Shown: piece by piece, positions 46,966 to 56,484 of the stretch
Numbering within the stretch: position 1 is the first letter of the stretch
How the letters are laid out: every line of letters starts with the position of its first letter
IMG/VR virus record: IMGVR_UViG_3300042520_001558
Coordinates: 42,487-106,486 of that record
Reading direction: 5' to 3' (one strand)
Source: a virus
DNA: 64,000 nt
Position numbers and translations under genes: made by a program
The notes under the pieces: model-generated
Databases searched by the model: none
Seen by the model: only the letters and a program-made list of their open reading frames with translations
Told to the model about the DNA's origin: nothing

Positions 46966-48507
46966 ATGAGTGAAAGTTTCTTTCAAATCTATCGCGGTCT
47001 AGAAATTGACGAGACCGTCCAATATCTTCAAGGTGCAGGCGCACCTGGTGCCGGTGATTCTGGTAATGCATTAGTTGGTTCAGTTTATACTGACAACTTG
47101 AATGGCGACATTTGGACCAAAATCACAGCTGGTGTTGGTGTTCAACATTGGTCAAAAATGGCTTCAGAAACTTGGGTCAATAACAACATCTCTGGCACTA
47201 TTTCATGGAGAGAGCCTGCAGTTGTAATTGATACAACTTCTACTACTTTACCTTCTGGTCCTGCTTCTGCAGTTGTTGATGGTGTAACACTTGTTGATGG
47301 CGATCGTGTTCTTTTCTCTGGATTATCTGGCGTTCCTAACGTCTATATCTATGATACTACAACCGAGTCATTTACCCAAGACAACAATTCATTGTCTCAA
47401 GGTGATACTATCTACATCGATAGTGGTACAAACGGCGGTACTCGTTGGACCTACAATGGTACAGCTTGGGTTCGTTTTGATAGTGCTTCACTTGACGAAC
47501 TTGCTTACATCCGTGCTTATGATGGCAAACCTGCAGCTGGTAACTTAGCTCCTGTTTATACTTCTACTACTATTGTAACACAAGGTTCTAACCTTACTGT
47601 TGCAATCAGTGCATTAGATGCTGAACTTGGTGCTGGTGTTTCAACTGGTAACTTCATTTCTGCATCAGACAGTTTGAACACAAATGTTCAATCTCTTGAT
47701 ACTGAATTAGGTGCTAATGTTACTAATGGTAACTACATCTTAGCTGCTAACAAAATGAATGGCAACATTCAAGCTCTTGATACAGCTTTTGGCGCTCCAA
47801 CCGGAACTGGTAACTGGATTTCTAATGCACAACATGTCAATGGCAACTTACTTGCTCTTGATACTGAAATCGGTGCTAACGTTTCTAATGGTAATCACAT
47901 TCTTGCGATCAATACCATCAATGAAAACATCCAAGAACTTGATACTAGCTTAGGTGCTACAGTTACTTCTGGAAACTACATCATCAACAGCAATAGCACA
48001 AACACTAATGTTCAAGCATTAGATACTGCTCTTGGTGTGAATGTAACTTCTGGTAACTTCATCTTATCAACCAACAAAATCAACAACAACATTCAAGCTC
48101 TTGATACCGAAATTGGTGCTCAAGTTACTTCAGGTACTTACATCCTGAATACTAACAGCATCAACCAAAACGTTCAAGCGATTGATGTAGCTCTTACTGA
48201 AATCAGCAAAGAAAGCACTGTTACTAACGTAACTACTTCAACTGCTGTTGATACTGTAGCTGCTACTGTTGCTAAATGGATTGTCAAAGTAACTGATGCT
48301 GCTAACTCTGCAAACGTTACTGCTTACGAAGTATTTGGTGCAAGCAATGGTCTTACTGCTGACTTTACCAAATTTGCTACATTGAAACTTGGTTCAACTA
48401 TTCCAGGTCTTTCAATTGCAGTTGCTCTTTCAGGTGCTAACTTACAACTTTCAGTTGCTTCTACTGCAGCTGTCAATGTAACTGCTCGTAGAGTGTCAAG
48501 CATCTAA
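46966..48507 (+). CDS. 27-residue-repeat virion protein, probably abundant
   Basis: This 513-residue protein has an N-terminal domain (residues 1-190) that includes IWTKITAGVGVQHWSKM and GDTIYIDSGTNGGTRW, resembling fibre attachment modules. From about 208 to 400 there are seven tandem 27-residue repeats of the form LDTEIGAxVTSGNYILxxNxINxNIQA, a probable beta-solenoid or extended shaft. The last 85 residues match the C-terminus of the upstream gene. A strong AAGGAG site and a strong terminator (48533-48569) bracket it, as for highly expressed virion genes. The exact virion position is unknown. Confidence 0.8.
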   Translation: MSESFFQIYRGLEIDETVQYLQGAGAPGAGDSGNALVGSVYTDNLNGDIWTKITAGVGVQHWSKMASETWVNNNISGTISWREPAVVIDTTSTTLPSGPASAVVDGVTLVDGDRVLFSGLSGVPNVYIYDTTTESFTQDNNSLSQGDTIYIDSGTNGGTRWTYNGTAWVRFDSASLDELAYIRAYDGKPAAGNLAPVYTSTTIVTQGSNLTVAISALDAELGAGVSTGNFISASDSLNTNVQSLDTELGANVTNGNYILAANKMNGNIQALDTAFGAPTGTGNWISNAQHVNGNLLALDTEIGANVSNGNHILAINTINENIQELDTSLGATVTSGNYIINSNSTNTNVQALDTALGVNVTSGNFILSTNKINNNIQALDTEIGAQVTSGTYILNTNSINQNVQAIDVALTEISKESTVTNVTTSTAVDTVAATVAKWIVKVTDAANSANVTAYEVFGASNGLTADFTKFATLKLGSTIPGLSIAVALSGANLQLSVASTAAVNVTARRVSSI

Positions 48508-48532
48508 TTTCTTAGTAGTAGTACAATAAACT

Positions 48533-48569
48533 AGAAGGAGGAGCATCAGAAATGGTGTATCCTCCTTCT
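48533..48569 (+). terminator. Hairpin terminator after the repeat protein gene
   Basis: A 10-bp stem AGAAGGAGGA / TCCTCCTTCT extends inwards through a second short stem to a GAAA tetraloop. It starts 25 bases after the stop codon. The T-run is short, but the stem is strong. Confidence 0.75.
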
Positions 48570-48587
48570 TAGTATTGGTGTTATGAC

Positions 48588-48595
48588 CATAAATA
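48588..48595 (+). promoter_or_regulatory. Late promoter octamer CATAAATA
   Basis: CATAAATAG follows the terminator by 18 bases and precedes the ATG at 48631 by 43 bases. Its position means the ATG at 48583, which lies upstream of the octamer, cannot be used from this promoter. Confidence 0.65.
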
Positions 48596-48630
48596 GCTTA
48601 TGGCATATCATACACAATCAACAGGCAAGC

Positions 48631-51600
48631 ATGACTATCATTGACAATTCATTCACTGTTTCTGACCTAAGCATAAATGACCAATTGCTTATTTTCGGTG
48701 GAGACCAAGACCCGTCAGTTACACAGGAAGAAGCACCAAAAGGTTCGTTGTTCTTACGTACTACAGGTCATATCTTTCTAAAGACTGGTCCTAATAACGC
48801 TGATTGGACAACACTTTCAATCATTGATAGACTATCAGCAATTAGTTCAGCCGATAGTACTCCAGGATATCTTCAAGATAAGATAGTTCCAGCATCTAAC
48901 TTGCAAGTAGCATTGCTAAATGCAAGTGGTAATGAACAACTTCAATTAGACTTAGCAAATACTGGTATCGCAGCAGGTTCTTATACTCGCTTAGTAATTG
49001 ATAGCAAAGGACGTGCTACTTCAGGAACTAATCCTACTACACTTGCTGGATATGGAATAGTTGATGCTCAACCACTGAATGCTAATCTAACATCAATTAG
49101 TGGAAGTTCAACCTTAGGCTTTCTAACAAGAACTGCTCCAGGAACTATTGTTACTCGTTCTCTTACTACTTCAACCTTAGACATTGTCAATCCATCAGGA
49201 ACTGCTGGTAATGCTTCAATTGATTTGGCTGCAATAGGTCTCCCAGTTTCGAATAGCTTTGTCAAAATCACAACTGACAACTTTGGCCGTGTATCAGCTA
49301 CGTCATCAGTTACTTCTTCTGACATCATAACCTCTTTAGGCTATACTCCAGTGAATAATGCTGGTGATAGCATGACTGGCTTATTGACACTTTCAGGTGA
49401 CCCAACAAATCCACTTCATGCTACGACTAAGCAATATGTTGATAATGCAATCACTGGTCTTGACTTCAAGACCTCAGTAAAAGCTGCGACGACTGCTAAC
49501 ATCACTTTATCAGGTGCTCAAACAATTGACGGAATTGCTCTTGTAGCTGGGGATAGAGTGCTTGTCAAAAATCAGACAACTACTTCGCAAAATGGCATCT
49601 ATGTCGTTGCAACTGGAGCTTGGTCTCGTGCAACTGATGCGGACAATTCTGGTAATGGTGCTGAAGTAACAACAGGAATGTATTGCTATGTTGATCAAGG
49701 TTCAACTCAAGCTTCTTCTGGTTGGACACTAACTACAACTGGAACTATCACTCTTGGAACAACAGGTCTTGTCTTTACTCAGTTCAATGGTTTAGGTCAA
49801 ATCACGGCAGGAAATGGTCTTTCTAAGACAGGCAATACTCTGAACGTTGGAACCGGTTCAAGCACTCGCATTGTTGTTGGAACTGATACTATCGACCTTG
49901 CAACGTCAGGTGTAACTGCCGGAACGTACAATACGATTACTGTTGATGCTTATGGACGTGCAACAGTTGGAGCAAATACTGCATATCTAACAGGTAATCA
50001 ATCAATCAGTTTGACAGGTGATGCAACAGGTTCAGGAACGACTTCAATCCCAGTGACACTTGCAAATGTGGTAACTGCAGGAACATCTCCAAAAGTGACT
50101 TACAATGCTAAGGGTTTAGTAACTGGTGGAACTTCGCTGATTGCATCTGACATTCCATCACTTGATTGGTCTAAGATTACGACTGGCAAACCAACAACTC
50201 TTGCTGGTTATGGTATCACGGATGCACAACCACTTAGCCCAAGACTAACAAGCTTAGCGACAAATGCAGTGTTTGGACTTATTGTCAATCTTCCAGGAAA
50301 CGTAGTAGATTCCCGCATACTTCATTCCAACACTCTTGACGTTGTATTTGCTGATGGCATTAGTGGAAACCCAACAGTTGATTTGCCTTTCTTTGGAACT
50401 GCAGGAACTTACAACAACGTAACAGTTGATGTGTATGGCCGTGTATCTTCTGGTTCTAATGTTGCATATCTTACTGGAAATCAAAGTATCACTATCACTG
50501 GTGATGGTAATGGTTCAGGAACTACTTCAATTCCATTCACTCTTAATACTGTCAATGGAAATGTTGGTTCTTTCGGAAGCTCAACAGCTGTTCCTCAATT
50601 GACAGTGAATGCTAAAGGTTTGGTGACTGCGGTTACTAATACTTCGATTGCTTTCCCAGTGACTTCAGTTGCAGGTATGACTGGAACAGTAACACTAACA
50701 TCATCTAATGTTGGACTTGGAAGTGTTCAAAATGCTCTTCAAGTTATCAATGCTGGTGGTGCTACATCTCTTGCATCTGGAACTTTAGTATCAAGACCGT
50801 CAGCAGGAACAGCAAATCGTTTCTATGTGACGACTGATACTGCTGGACTTTATCGTGACAATGGTTCATCTTGGGACCTAATACTTCCAGCTCTTTCAGG
50901 TGATGTCAATTCATCTGCAGGCAATACAACATTGACACTTGCGACGATTGGAACTCCAGTTTCGAATAGCTTTGTCAAAATCACAACCGATACTAAAGGT
51001 CGTGTATCTGCCACAAGCTCGGTGACTTCTTCTGACATTACGACAGCTTTAGGCTATACTCCAGTCAATAAAGCTGGTGATAGTATGACTGGTGCTATTA
51101 CTTTATCAGGTGACCCAACATTACCGCTTCATGCGGCAACTAAGCAGTATGTTGATAATGTAGTCACAGGACTTGATTTCAAGAACTCTGTACGAATAGC
51201 TTCAACTGGAAACCTAACTCTTTCAGGACTTCAAACGATTGATGGCATAGTCTCAGTTATTGGTGACCGCATCTTAGTGAAAGACCAAACGACAGCTTCT
51301 CAAAATGGCATCTATGTGATTGCTTCTGGTGCTTGGACACGTTCTACAGATGCAGATAGCAATGCAGAAGTGACATCAGGTCTTTACACATACGTTGAAC
51401 AAGGAACTAACAATGCTGGGTCTGGTTGGGTGCTATCTACATCTAATCCTATCACGGTTGGAACTACATCTCTTACATTTACTCAGTTCAATGGACTTGC
51501 TCAATTGATTGCAGGTAATGGCCTAACTAAGACTGGGAATACTCTTAACGTAAATGCAGCAGGTGGAAGTCCTATTCAAGTCAATGCCGATAATATTGAC

Positions 51601-53481
51601 CTCATAAACTCTGGTATTGTTGCTGGAACTTACAATAACATTACGGTTGATGCGAGAGGATTAGCTTGGGCTGGTTCTAATGTAGCTTATTTGACAAGCA
51701 ATCAAAACATCACTTTATCGGGTGATGTATCTGGTTCTGGAACGACTGCTATTACGGCAACTCTTGCAAACTCTGGTGTTGTGGCTGGTACTTACAATGG
51801 TATCACTGTCAATGCTAAGGGTATTGTGACTAATGCGGTCAATCAAAACTACTTGACTGCTAATCAAACGATTACGATTACAGGTGATGCAACTGGTTCA
51901 GGAACTACTTCCATTCCATTGACATTGAATGTCGTGCCAATTATCAAAGGTGGTACTGGTCAAACGACTGCTCTTGCCGGTTTCAATGCATTGTCTCCAC
52001 TCACAACTAAAGGTGATATACTTGCCCATACTGGTGCGAACAATGTTAGACAGCCTGTTGGAACTAATGGCTACTTCTTGATGTCTGACGATACCTCAGT
52101 GACAGGGCTATCTTATCAACCGGTGATTACGACTGATAGATTTACGAAGATTACTGCAAATGATACTACTTCAGACTATCTTGCATCTAAAGTAGTAGCC
52201 GGTTCTGGCATTTCGCTAACAGTCAATAACTCAGGAGCTAACGAAACTCTAACGATTGCAAGTACAATGACATCTGCTGACCAAGCAGTCTGTCAAGTTG
52301 CTAACACTGCCACAAGCTCGATTACCACTACTTTTGCAAACGTTACTTGGCAAACTCAACATATTGAGAATAACGCATCAGTTATCGTATGGGCATCAGG
52401 AGCTCCAGTCACAGTTGGACAAACTGGTCTTTATGAACTTGGTTATAGCATTCCAATAGTTTCAAGAAATGCTACACGTACTATCAGTGTTCAAATGTTG
52501 AAGAATGGAACCACTGTTCTAAATGGTTCTACCTCAGCATTTACTTTTGCATCAAATACAACAGGTTCTTTAGAGAATGTGTTTGCGGCTGACTTAGTAT
52601 CAGGTGACTTTATCACGGTTCAAGTAAGAACTTCAACTGGAACAGACACTCTTGCAATTGGAGCTTGTCTAACAGTGACCCGTCTTTCAGGTGCTACTGG
52701 CCCTGTTGGTCCGCAAGGTATTCAAGGTATTCAAGGTGAAGTTGGTCCTCAAGGTCCTCAAGGTGTTTCTGGCCCAATGGGTCCTGCGGGTTCAGGAAGT
52801 TCTATCAATCTTCAAGATGAAGGTGTGATTGTATCAGGTGGTCCATTTACTCAATTGAACTTTACTGGTCCATTGGTAAGTGCAACTAATGCTGGTTCAG
52901 GTGTTGGTCAAATCAACGTGAATGCTAATGTTGATGCTCTTTCTGATGTAACTATTACTTCACCACAACATGGTCAATTACTTGTCTATAATTCAGTGAC
53001 ATCTAATTGGGAAAATGCATTCTTGACGGTTCTTTCGCCAGTCGGAAAAACCTTTACGTTAGACTTTGGAAGTCAAGCTAATGCAGGTACTAACATTTGG
53101 CTTGGGTGCGACGACGTTATCGTTCCTTCAAATGCAACACCGCATATTATGCCATGGGATTGTCAATTAGTTGGACTTACTTTCTCTAATACTGTCGCAA
53201 ACTCAGGTTGTGATATTGAGCTTCGTAAAGTTGCATGGAATGCTGGAAATCAAACTTCAACATTACAACTTACTGTTCCACTTCGTAATGCAAGAGCAGC
53301 AAGAAAGACAACATTTACTTCACCTATCACTTTTGCCGCTGGCGACCATGTTGGTATCTACTTACGAAGTGTTGCAGGTCAAACTAATCCATCTGCGTGC
53401 TTTGCAGTATTACACTTTATGATTACTTCAGATACTCAAGAAGATGTAACTGAAACTTGGACTGGTAATATGAGTTCATAA
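48631..53481 (+). CDS. Very long modular tail fibre with collagen-like segment
   Basis: The protein is 1616 residues with the start at MTIIDNSFTVSDLSINDQ; an in-frame ATG 16 codons earlier lies before the late promoter. Two copies of a roughly 190-residue module (LGYTPVNxAGDSMTG, IDGIALVAGDRVLVKNQTT, NGIYVVATGAW, FTQFNGL) occur near residues 250-440 and 790-990. The same module is in the leftward 1691-residue fibre. Shaft units AYLTGNQSI-TGDxxGSGTTSIP recur several times. A jelly-roll-like domain (residues about 1225-1365) is followed by collagen repeats (GPVGPQGIQGIQGEVGPQGP) and a C-terminal domain of about 200 residues. It is probably a major receptor-binding fibre. Confidence 0.88.
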   Translation: MTIIDNSFTVSDLSINDQLLIFGGDQDPSVTQEEAPKGSLFLRTTGHIFLKTGPNNADWTTLSIIDRLSAISSADSTPGYLQDKIVPASNLQVALLNASGNEQLQLDLANTGIAAGSYTRLVIDSKGRATSGTNPTTLAGYGIVDAQPLNANLTSISGSSTLGFLTRTAPGTIVTRSLTTSTLDIVNPSGTAGNASIDLAAIGLPVSNSFVKITTDNFGRVSATSSVTSSDIITSLGYTPVNNAGDSMTGLLTLSGDPTNPLHATTKQYVDNAITGLDFKTSVKAATTANITLSGAQTIDGIALVAGDRVLVKNQTTTSQNGIYVVATGAWSRATDADNSGNGAEVTTGMYCYVDQGSTQASSGWTLTTTGTITLGTTGLVFTQFNGLGQITAGNGLSKTGNTLNVGTGSSTRIVVGTDTIDLATSGVTAGTYNTITVDAYGRATVGANTAYLTGNQSISLTGDATGSGTTSIPVTLANVVTAGTSPKVTYNAKGLVTGGTSLIASDIPSLDWSKITTGKPTTLAGYGITDAQPLSPRLTSLATNAVFGLIVNLPGNVVDSRILHSNTLDVVFADGISGNPTVDLPFFGTAGTYNNVTVDVYGRVSSGSNVAYLTGNQSITITGDGNGSGTTSIPFTLNTVNGNVGSFGSSTAVPQLTVNAKGLVTAVTNTSIAFPVTSVAGMTGTVTLTSSNVGLGSVQNALQVINAGGATSLASGTLVSRPSAGTANRFYVTTDTAGLYRDNGSSWDLILPALSGDVNSSAGNTTLTLATIGTPVSNSFVKITTDTKGRVSATSSVTSSDITTALGYTPVNKAGDSMTGAITLSGDPTLPLHAATKQYVDNVVTGLDFKNSVRIASTGNLTLSGLQTIDGIVSVIGDRILVKDQTTASQNGIYVIASGAWTRSTDADSNAEVTSGLYTYVEQGTNNAGSGWVLSTSNPITVGTTSLTFTQFNGLAQLIAGNGLTKTGNTLNVNAAGGSPIQVNADNIDLINSGIVAGTYNNITVDARGLAWAGSNVAYLTSNQNITLSGDVSGSGTTAITATLANSGVVAGTYNGITVNAKGIVTNAVNQNYLTANQTITITGDATGSGTTSIPLTLNVVPIIKGGTGQTTALAGFNALSPLTTKGDILAHTGANNVRQPVGTNGYFLMSDDTSVTGLSYQPVITTDRFTKITANDTTSDYLASKVVAGSGISLTVNNSGANETLTIASTMTSADQAVCQVANTATSSITTTFANVTWQTQHIENNASVIVWASGAPVTVGQTGLYELGYSIPIVSRNATRTISVQMLKNGTTVLNGSTSAFTFASNTTGSLENVFAADLVSGDFITVQVRTSTGTDTLAIGACLTVTRLSGATGPVGPQGIQGIQGEVGPQGPQGVSGPMGPAGSGSSINLQDEGVIVSGGPFTQLNFTGPLVSATNAGSGVGQINVNANVDALSDVTITSPQHGQLLVYNSVTSNWENAFLTVLSPVGKTFTLDFGSQANAGTNIWLGCDDVIVPSNATPHIMPWDCQLVGLTFSNTVANSGCDIELRKVAWNAGNQTSTLQLTVPLRNARAARKTTFTSPITFAAGDHVGIYLRSVAGQTNPSACFAVLHFMITSDTQEDVTETWTGNMSS

Positions 53482-53484
53482 ATA
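53477..53484 (+). promoter_or_regulatory. Late promoter octamer CATAAATA
   Basis: CATAAATAG overlaps the fibre stop codon and precedes the next ATG by 37 bases, giving the downstream virion genes their own late start. Confidence 0.65.
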
Positions 53485-53513
53485 GACTAAACCTTTAGGA
53501 AACAATTAAGAAC

Positions 53514-54452
53514 ATGGCAACACAAATTATCAAACTCAAAAACAATACACAACGTATCTTATCTTTTGCTGGTAAGGATTTACAAGTGGGTGAAGAACTT
53601 GATGTCACTCCATCAATACAATCGTATTACAAAGAAGATACTGAGCTCTTTGATATGATAGGCTGTTTTGATATTATTGTCAATGATGGTATCAAAGACC
53701 TTAATCCGACTGAAGGTTGGAAATGGATACTTGGCAATGGTGGATTTCCAATGTCAGAAGTTGGTAACAAAGTTTGGGTGCATTCATCAGCTAAACCCGT
53801 TATTGATGGCAAGATGTTTTACAGCCAATGGATAGGAGCTGGAGATGATGAGCAAAATGGATTACTTGGACAAGGTCCTATAGCCGCTATTCAAAACACT
53901 CCAGGTACTCCGCGTTCTCATGTAGATTTATTGTTTGATAGTAATTTCGGAGATACTTATGTTCATGAAGGATATGCAATGTGGCAAGATGCAAAAATTG
54001 GTGATTATGTCAATGCTTTGATTTGTGCAGAAGGTTGTCATTTACAACAAGTTCAAGATTTAGATTTAGTCATTGACGAAGACGGTTACATTACATATTC
54101 GACTGGAGGACCTGGAACTGGAACGCATGGGTTTGCATCAGCACCTTATTTGCTTCCGAGAACTTTTAGCAAAGATGGCGATTGGGATTATGATGAAACT
54201 AATGGGTTACGTCCTAATTTTACTAAGACAGGTGGGTATAAGATGTCTGTCAATGAATCGATAATCCACCGGTTCATTAATAGAATGCCAGTGCTTGGAA
54301 CCAATGGTCATCCAGTTCGTTTAGCATCCGAAGATACATTCAAACTTCCTCATGGATACTTCTTACGATTGGAATGCGTGAACGTTTCAGATAGCACATG
54401 GGCAGCCGCATTCTTTATTACTGTTTATCGCGAAAGAACTTATAAGCCATAA
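53514..54452 (+). CDS. Predicted virion protein (312 residues)
   Basis: It begins MATQIIKLKNNTQRILSFAG, with beta-strand phrases GKDLQVGEELDVTPS and FDMIGCFDIIVNDGI. The centre contains GTPRSHVDLLFDSNFGDTYV and EGYAMWQDAKIGDYVNALIC. The end reads LPHGYFLRLECVNVSDSTW then AAFFITVYRERT. The pattern of a receptor-like beta-sandwich ending in a membrane-distal strand suggests a structural or fibre-base protein. It follows the long fibre in the late operon. No family was recognised. Confidence 0.7.
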   Translation: MATQIIKLKNNTQRILSFAGKDLQVGEELDVTPSIQSYYKEDTELFDMIGCFDIIVNDGIKDLNPTEGWKWILGNGGFPMSEVGNKVWVHSSAKPVIDGKMFYSQWIGAGDDEQNGLLGQGPIAAIQNTPGTPRSHVDLLFDSNFGDTYVHEGYAMWQDAKIGDYVNALICAEGCHLQQVQDLDLVIDEDGYITYSTGGPGTGTHGFASAPYLLPRTFSKDGDWDYDETNGLRPNFTKTGGYKMSVNESIIHRFINRMPVLGTNGHPVRLASEDTFKLPHGYFLRLECVNVSDSTWAAAFFITVYRERTYKP

Positions 54453-54455
54453 TAA

Positions 54456-54824
54456 ATGTCTATCAATTCTTGTTCAATCAATGCTTTCACAATCAATGGC
54501 CTGGCTTGCAGGAGAAGATTTGGTAACCCAATTCCACCGCAACCTGTTACTGGCGGTGGGAATGTTCAGCATTATCGTTATCAAAACTGGTTTGGAAGAC
54601 CTGATGATGATGATGAAGAACAAGAAGATACTCTTCAGAACTTAGAAGGATTCAACATTTCCGTTTCGGTTACAATGAATGGACAAACTTTTAGCCAAAC
54701 TATTGAGAATAATCCAGCTAATAATGTTGTACCAATGATTGCATTGACTAATCTACAATTTGAACAAACAATACCTAATATCAAACTAAACAATCTAAAA
54801 CTAAGAAGGGAACGTAAAGAATGA
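54456..54824 (+). CDS. Small predicted virion protein with acidic loop
   Basis: This 122-residue protein has an N-terminal head, an acidic loop (DDDDEEQEDTLQNLEGF, about residues 48-64) and a C-terminal beta segment (FNISVSVTMNGQTFSQTIEN) with a basic end (LKLRRERKE). Its stop overlaps the next start by 4 bases (ATGA). The beta segment has the look of an immunoglobulin-like strand pair. Function unknown. Confidence 0.65.
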   Translation: MSINSCSINAFTINGLACRRRFGNPIPPQPVTGGGNVQHYRYQNWFGRPDDDDEEQEDTLQNLEGFNISVSVTMNGQTFSQTIENNPANNVVPMIALTNLQFEQTIPNIKLNNLKLRRERKE

Positions 54825-55543
54825 ATGTCGCCTCTAATAACATAGAACTTGGTGAAGATTTCAAAGTCTCATTTGGTCTAAGCATTGCTGGAACATCAGC
54901 AACTCCAAGTGAAGTGCGAGTATTCTTATCTTGCTGTGAATCCATTAGACTTTGCAGTATCGCTACATTGAATAGTGGTTCGAATGAATATGAAACTTCT
55001 ATTCCCATTTTGACAAGTCTGTTTAGTGGTAAGACTTCTGCAAAGCTATCAATTGAAGTTGTACTGAATGGTAAAGTGATTACTCCATATTCGCAAACGA
55101 TTGATTTGAATTCACCATCAGTTGAAGTGACGTCTGATACTCCTCCTTCTGATAATGCTATTAGAACTGATACATCAAACTTCATTACTCAAGATGAATT
55201 ACGTCAAGCTGCTCAACGTTATGTTGAACAACCTAAGCCGCCTAGTTCAATCTTTTCGTTTGAAGACCTTATTCAATTAGATAAAGAGGAAAAAGTTATT
55301 GAGGAAAAAGCTACACCTACTCCTAAAAAGCAAATCCAATTTACTAAGCCTGTTCGTCAAGAACGTAAAGCACCAGCACCATCAATTGACTTAGAGACTT
55401 TAGTGAATGTAGCCGAAGCTAAATTGAATGAAACTAAACCAAAAGTCAAACAAAGTGTTACAATAGACAAACCAATCAAAATAGTGAAGGAGCAAACTTC
55501 GTCACTGTTCAAACTTTCAAAAACTAAAATAGTAGAGAGATAA
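54821..55543 (+). CDS. Predicted virion protein with Ig-like N-terminal domain
   Basis: In this 240-residue protein, residues 1-95 (IELGEDFKVSFGLSIAG, RVFLSCCESIRLCSIATL, KLSIEVVLNGKVITPYSQTI) form a beta-sandwich resembling Ig-like decoration domains. The remainder is an extended, charged and proline-rich tail (TPTPKKQIQFTKPV, APAPSIDLETLVNVAEAKL). It may be a capsid decoration or linker protein; this is structural guesswork. It is late and coupled to its upstream neighbour. Confidence 0.65.
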   Translation: MNVASNNIELGEDFKVSFGLSIAGTSATPSEVRVFLSCCESIRLCSIATLNSGSNEYETSIPILTSLFSGKTSAKLSIEVVLNGKVITPYSQTIDLNSPSVEVTSDTPPSDNAIRTDTSNFITQDELRQAAQRYVEQPKPPSSIFSFEDLIQLDKEEKVIEEKATPTPKKQIQFTKPVRQERKAPAPSIDLETLVNVAEAKLNETKPKVKQSVTIDKPIKIVKEQTSSLFKLSKTKIVER

Positions 55544-55551
55544 TACCATAT

Positions 55552-55740
55552 ATGAGAAGTTATAGCGATAACGCAATATCTAAAGAACAATTTGAAGCAC
55601 TTGAAAATGTAGCTGCTACAACATTTTCTAACCAAGAATACGTCAAACGTAAAGCCAGAATAGCGGTTGTTCTTGCATATGCTTCAGTCATTCTGGCTTC
55701 AATCAGCTTAGGCATTTCAATTTACAGCGTATTCAACTAA
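55552..55740 (+). CDS. Small membrane protein (62 residues)
   Basis: Residues 38-61 (IAVVLAYASVILASISLGIS) form one transmembrane segment. A basic stretch VKRKAR lies just before it, so the N-terminus probably stays in the cytoplasm. The N-terminal 30 residues are hydrophilic. It may be a holin-like or virion-associated membrane protein, but there is no neighbouring lysis gene to support that. Confidence 0.65.
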   Translation: MRSYSDNAISKEQFEALENVAATTFSNQEYVKRKARIAVVLAYASVILASISLGISIYSVFN

Positions 55741-55741
55741 T

Positions 55742-55948
55742 ATGTCTAATCAATCATCACTCTTACAACGTTCATATTCTGAAGAAGATTTAGAAAAACT
55801 AAAACACCTTATGTCATTTAGAACTTATGAGTTCTCGAAAGAAGATGAACCTTTTTCACGTGACTATTCAAACAATAAAGGTCGATTGCAAAGACAAGAA
55901 GCTTATCAAGCCTTCAAGACAAAGTTGAATGAAATGTGTGACGAATAG
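55742..55948 (+). CDS. Small protein of unknown function (68 residues)
   Basis: It starts one base after the previous stop. It is hydrophilic and helical (RSYSEEDLEKLKHLMSFRTY, QEAYQAFKTKLNEMCDE). It shares the phrase SYS near the N-terminus with the previous gene (MRSYSDN). No motif was recognised. It ends the late operon before an early promoter. Confidence 0.6.
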   Translation: MSNQSSLLQRSYSEEDLEKLKHLMSFRTYEFSKEDEPFSRDYSNNKGRLQRQEAYQAFKTKLNEMCDE

Positions 55949-55956
55949 TCAAATCT

Positions 55957-56009
55957 GATACCCACTTCACAAAAATAACCGTTTACATCTGACATTGATG
56001 TTGTATAAT
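55957..56009 (+). promoter_or_regulatory. T4-like early promoter with upstream element
   Basis: TTTACA (55982-55987), 16 bp, TATAAT (56004-56009). A CTGATACCCACTTCACAAAAA element with its GATA 25 bases before the -35 box resembles the sequence upstream of the promoter at 62890. The small gene at 56039 follows. Confidence 0.7.
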
Positions 56010-56038
56010 AGACACATGTTCAAACAAATGTAGAGTGA

Positions 56039-56221
56039 ATGAAGATGAACGCACAACACCTATTGAACTTCCTACTTGCCGCTGCTAATGCAGGTGTCAA
56101 TCTTCGTGAATTTGAAGTTATGACTCGTTCAACTACTTATGATGGTTTAGGTCAAGGTGAAGACCTTGAAACCTATCCAGAACAAGTTGAACTTGATGAA
56201 GACTATTTGGTTTTTAGATAA
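56039..56221 (+). CDS. Small early protein (60 residues)
   Basis: It begins MKMNAQHLLNFLLAAANAGV. A second Met two codons later is an alternative start. A hydrophobic helix is followed by an acidic end (LETYPEQVELDEDYLVF). Its stop overlaps the next ATG by one base. It is the first gene of the early transcript that leads to the RNA ligase. Function unknown. Confidence 0.65.
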   Translation: MKMNAQHLLNFLLAAANAGVNLREFEVMTRSTTYDGLGQGEDLETYPEQVELDEDYLVFR

Positions 56222-56484
56222 TGGTAGCTTCAGGGTTTGGGTTTAGATTTGAAGGAACAGTAGTCACCAATGAAAAGACTGGTGATAGTGTTCAAGTAGG
56301 ACGAACCTTTTCCCGTTCAAACCATAAACAAAAAGAACTAGCAATCAAAATCCTTCGTGCTCGTCAATGGGCACGAGAAAACGGTTATGGACCATCTGAA
56401 GAAATCGTAGCAAACTATGAAAACCCAGATGATGAACCATTTCCACACCACCAACCCGATTATAGAGATAGGCCTTTGCCATGA
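56221..56484 (+). CDS. Small early protein (87 residues)
   Basis: It is basic in the middle (FSRSNHKQKELAIKILRARQ) and proline/histidine-rich at the end (EPFPHHQPDYRDRPLP). The start overlaps the previous stop, and the stop overlaps the RNA ligase start, so all three are translationally coupled. No motif was recognised. Confidence 0.65.
   Translation: MVASGFGFRFEGTVVTNEKTGDSVQVGRTFSRSNHKQKELAIKILRARQWARENGYGPSEEIVANYENPDDEPFPHHQPDYRDRPLP

Noticed and set aside
47590-48200. Regular repeats in the 46966 gene as a CRISPR-like array
   Set aside because: The repeats are in frame (27 codons), degenerate at the DNA level and encode a consistent protein motif without unique spacers.
48583-48630. 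Upstream ATG of the long rightward fibre
   Set aside because: It overlaps the late promoter octamer at 48588-48595, so transcripts from that promoter would not contain it.
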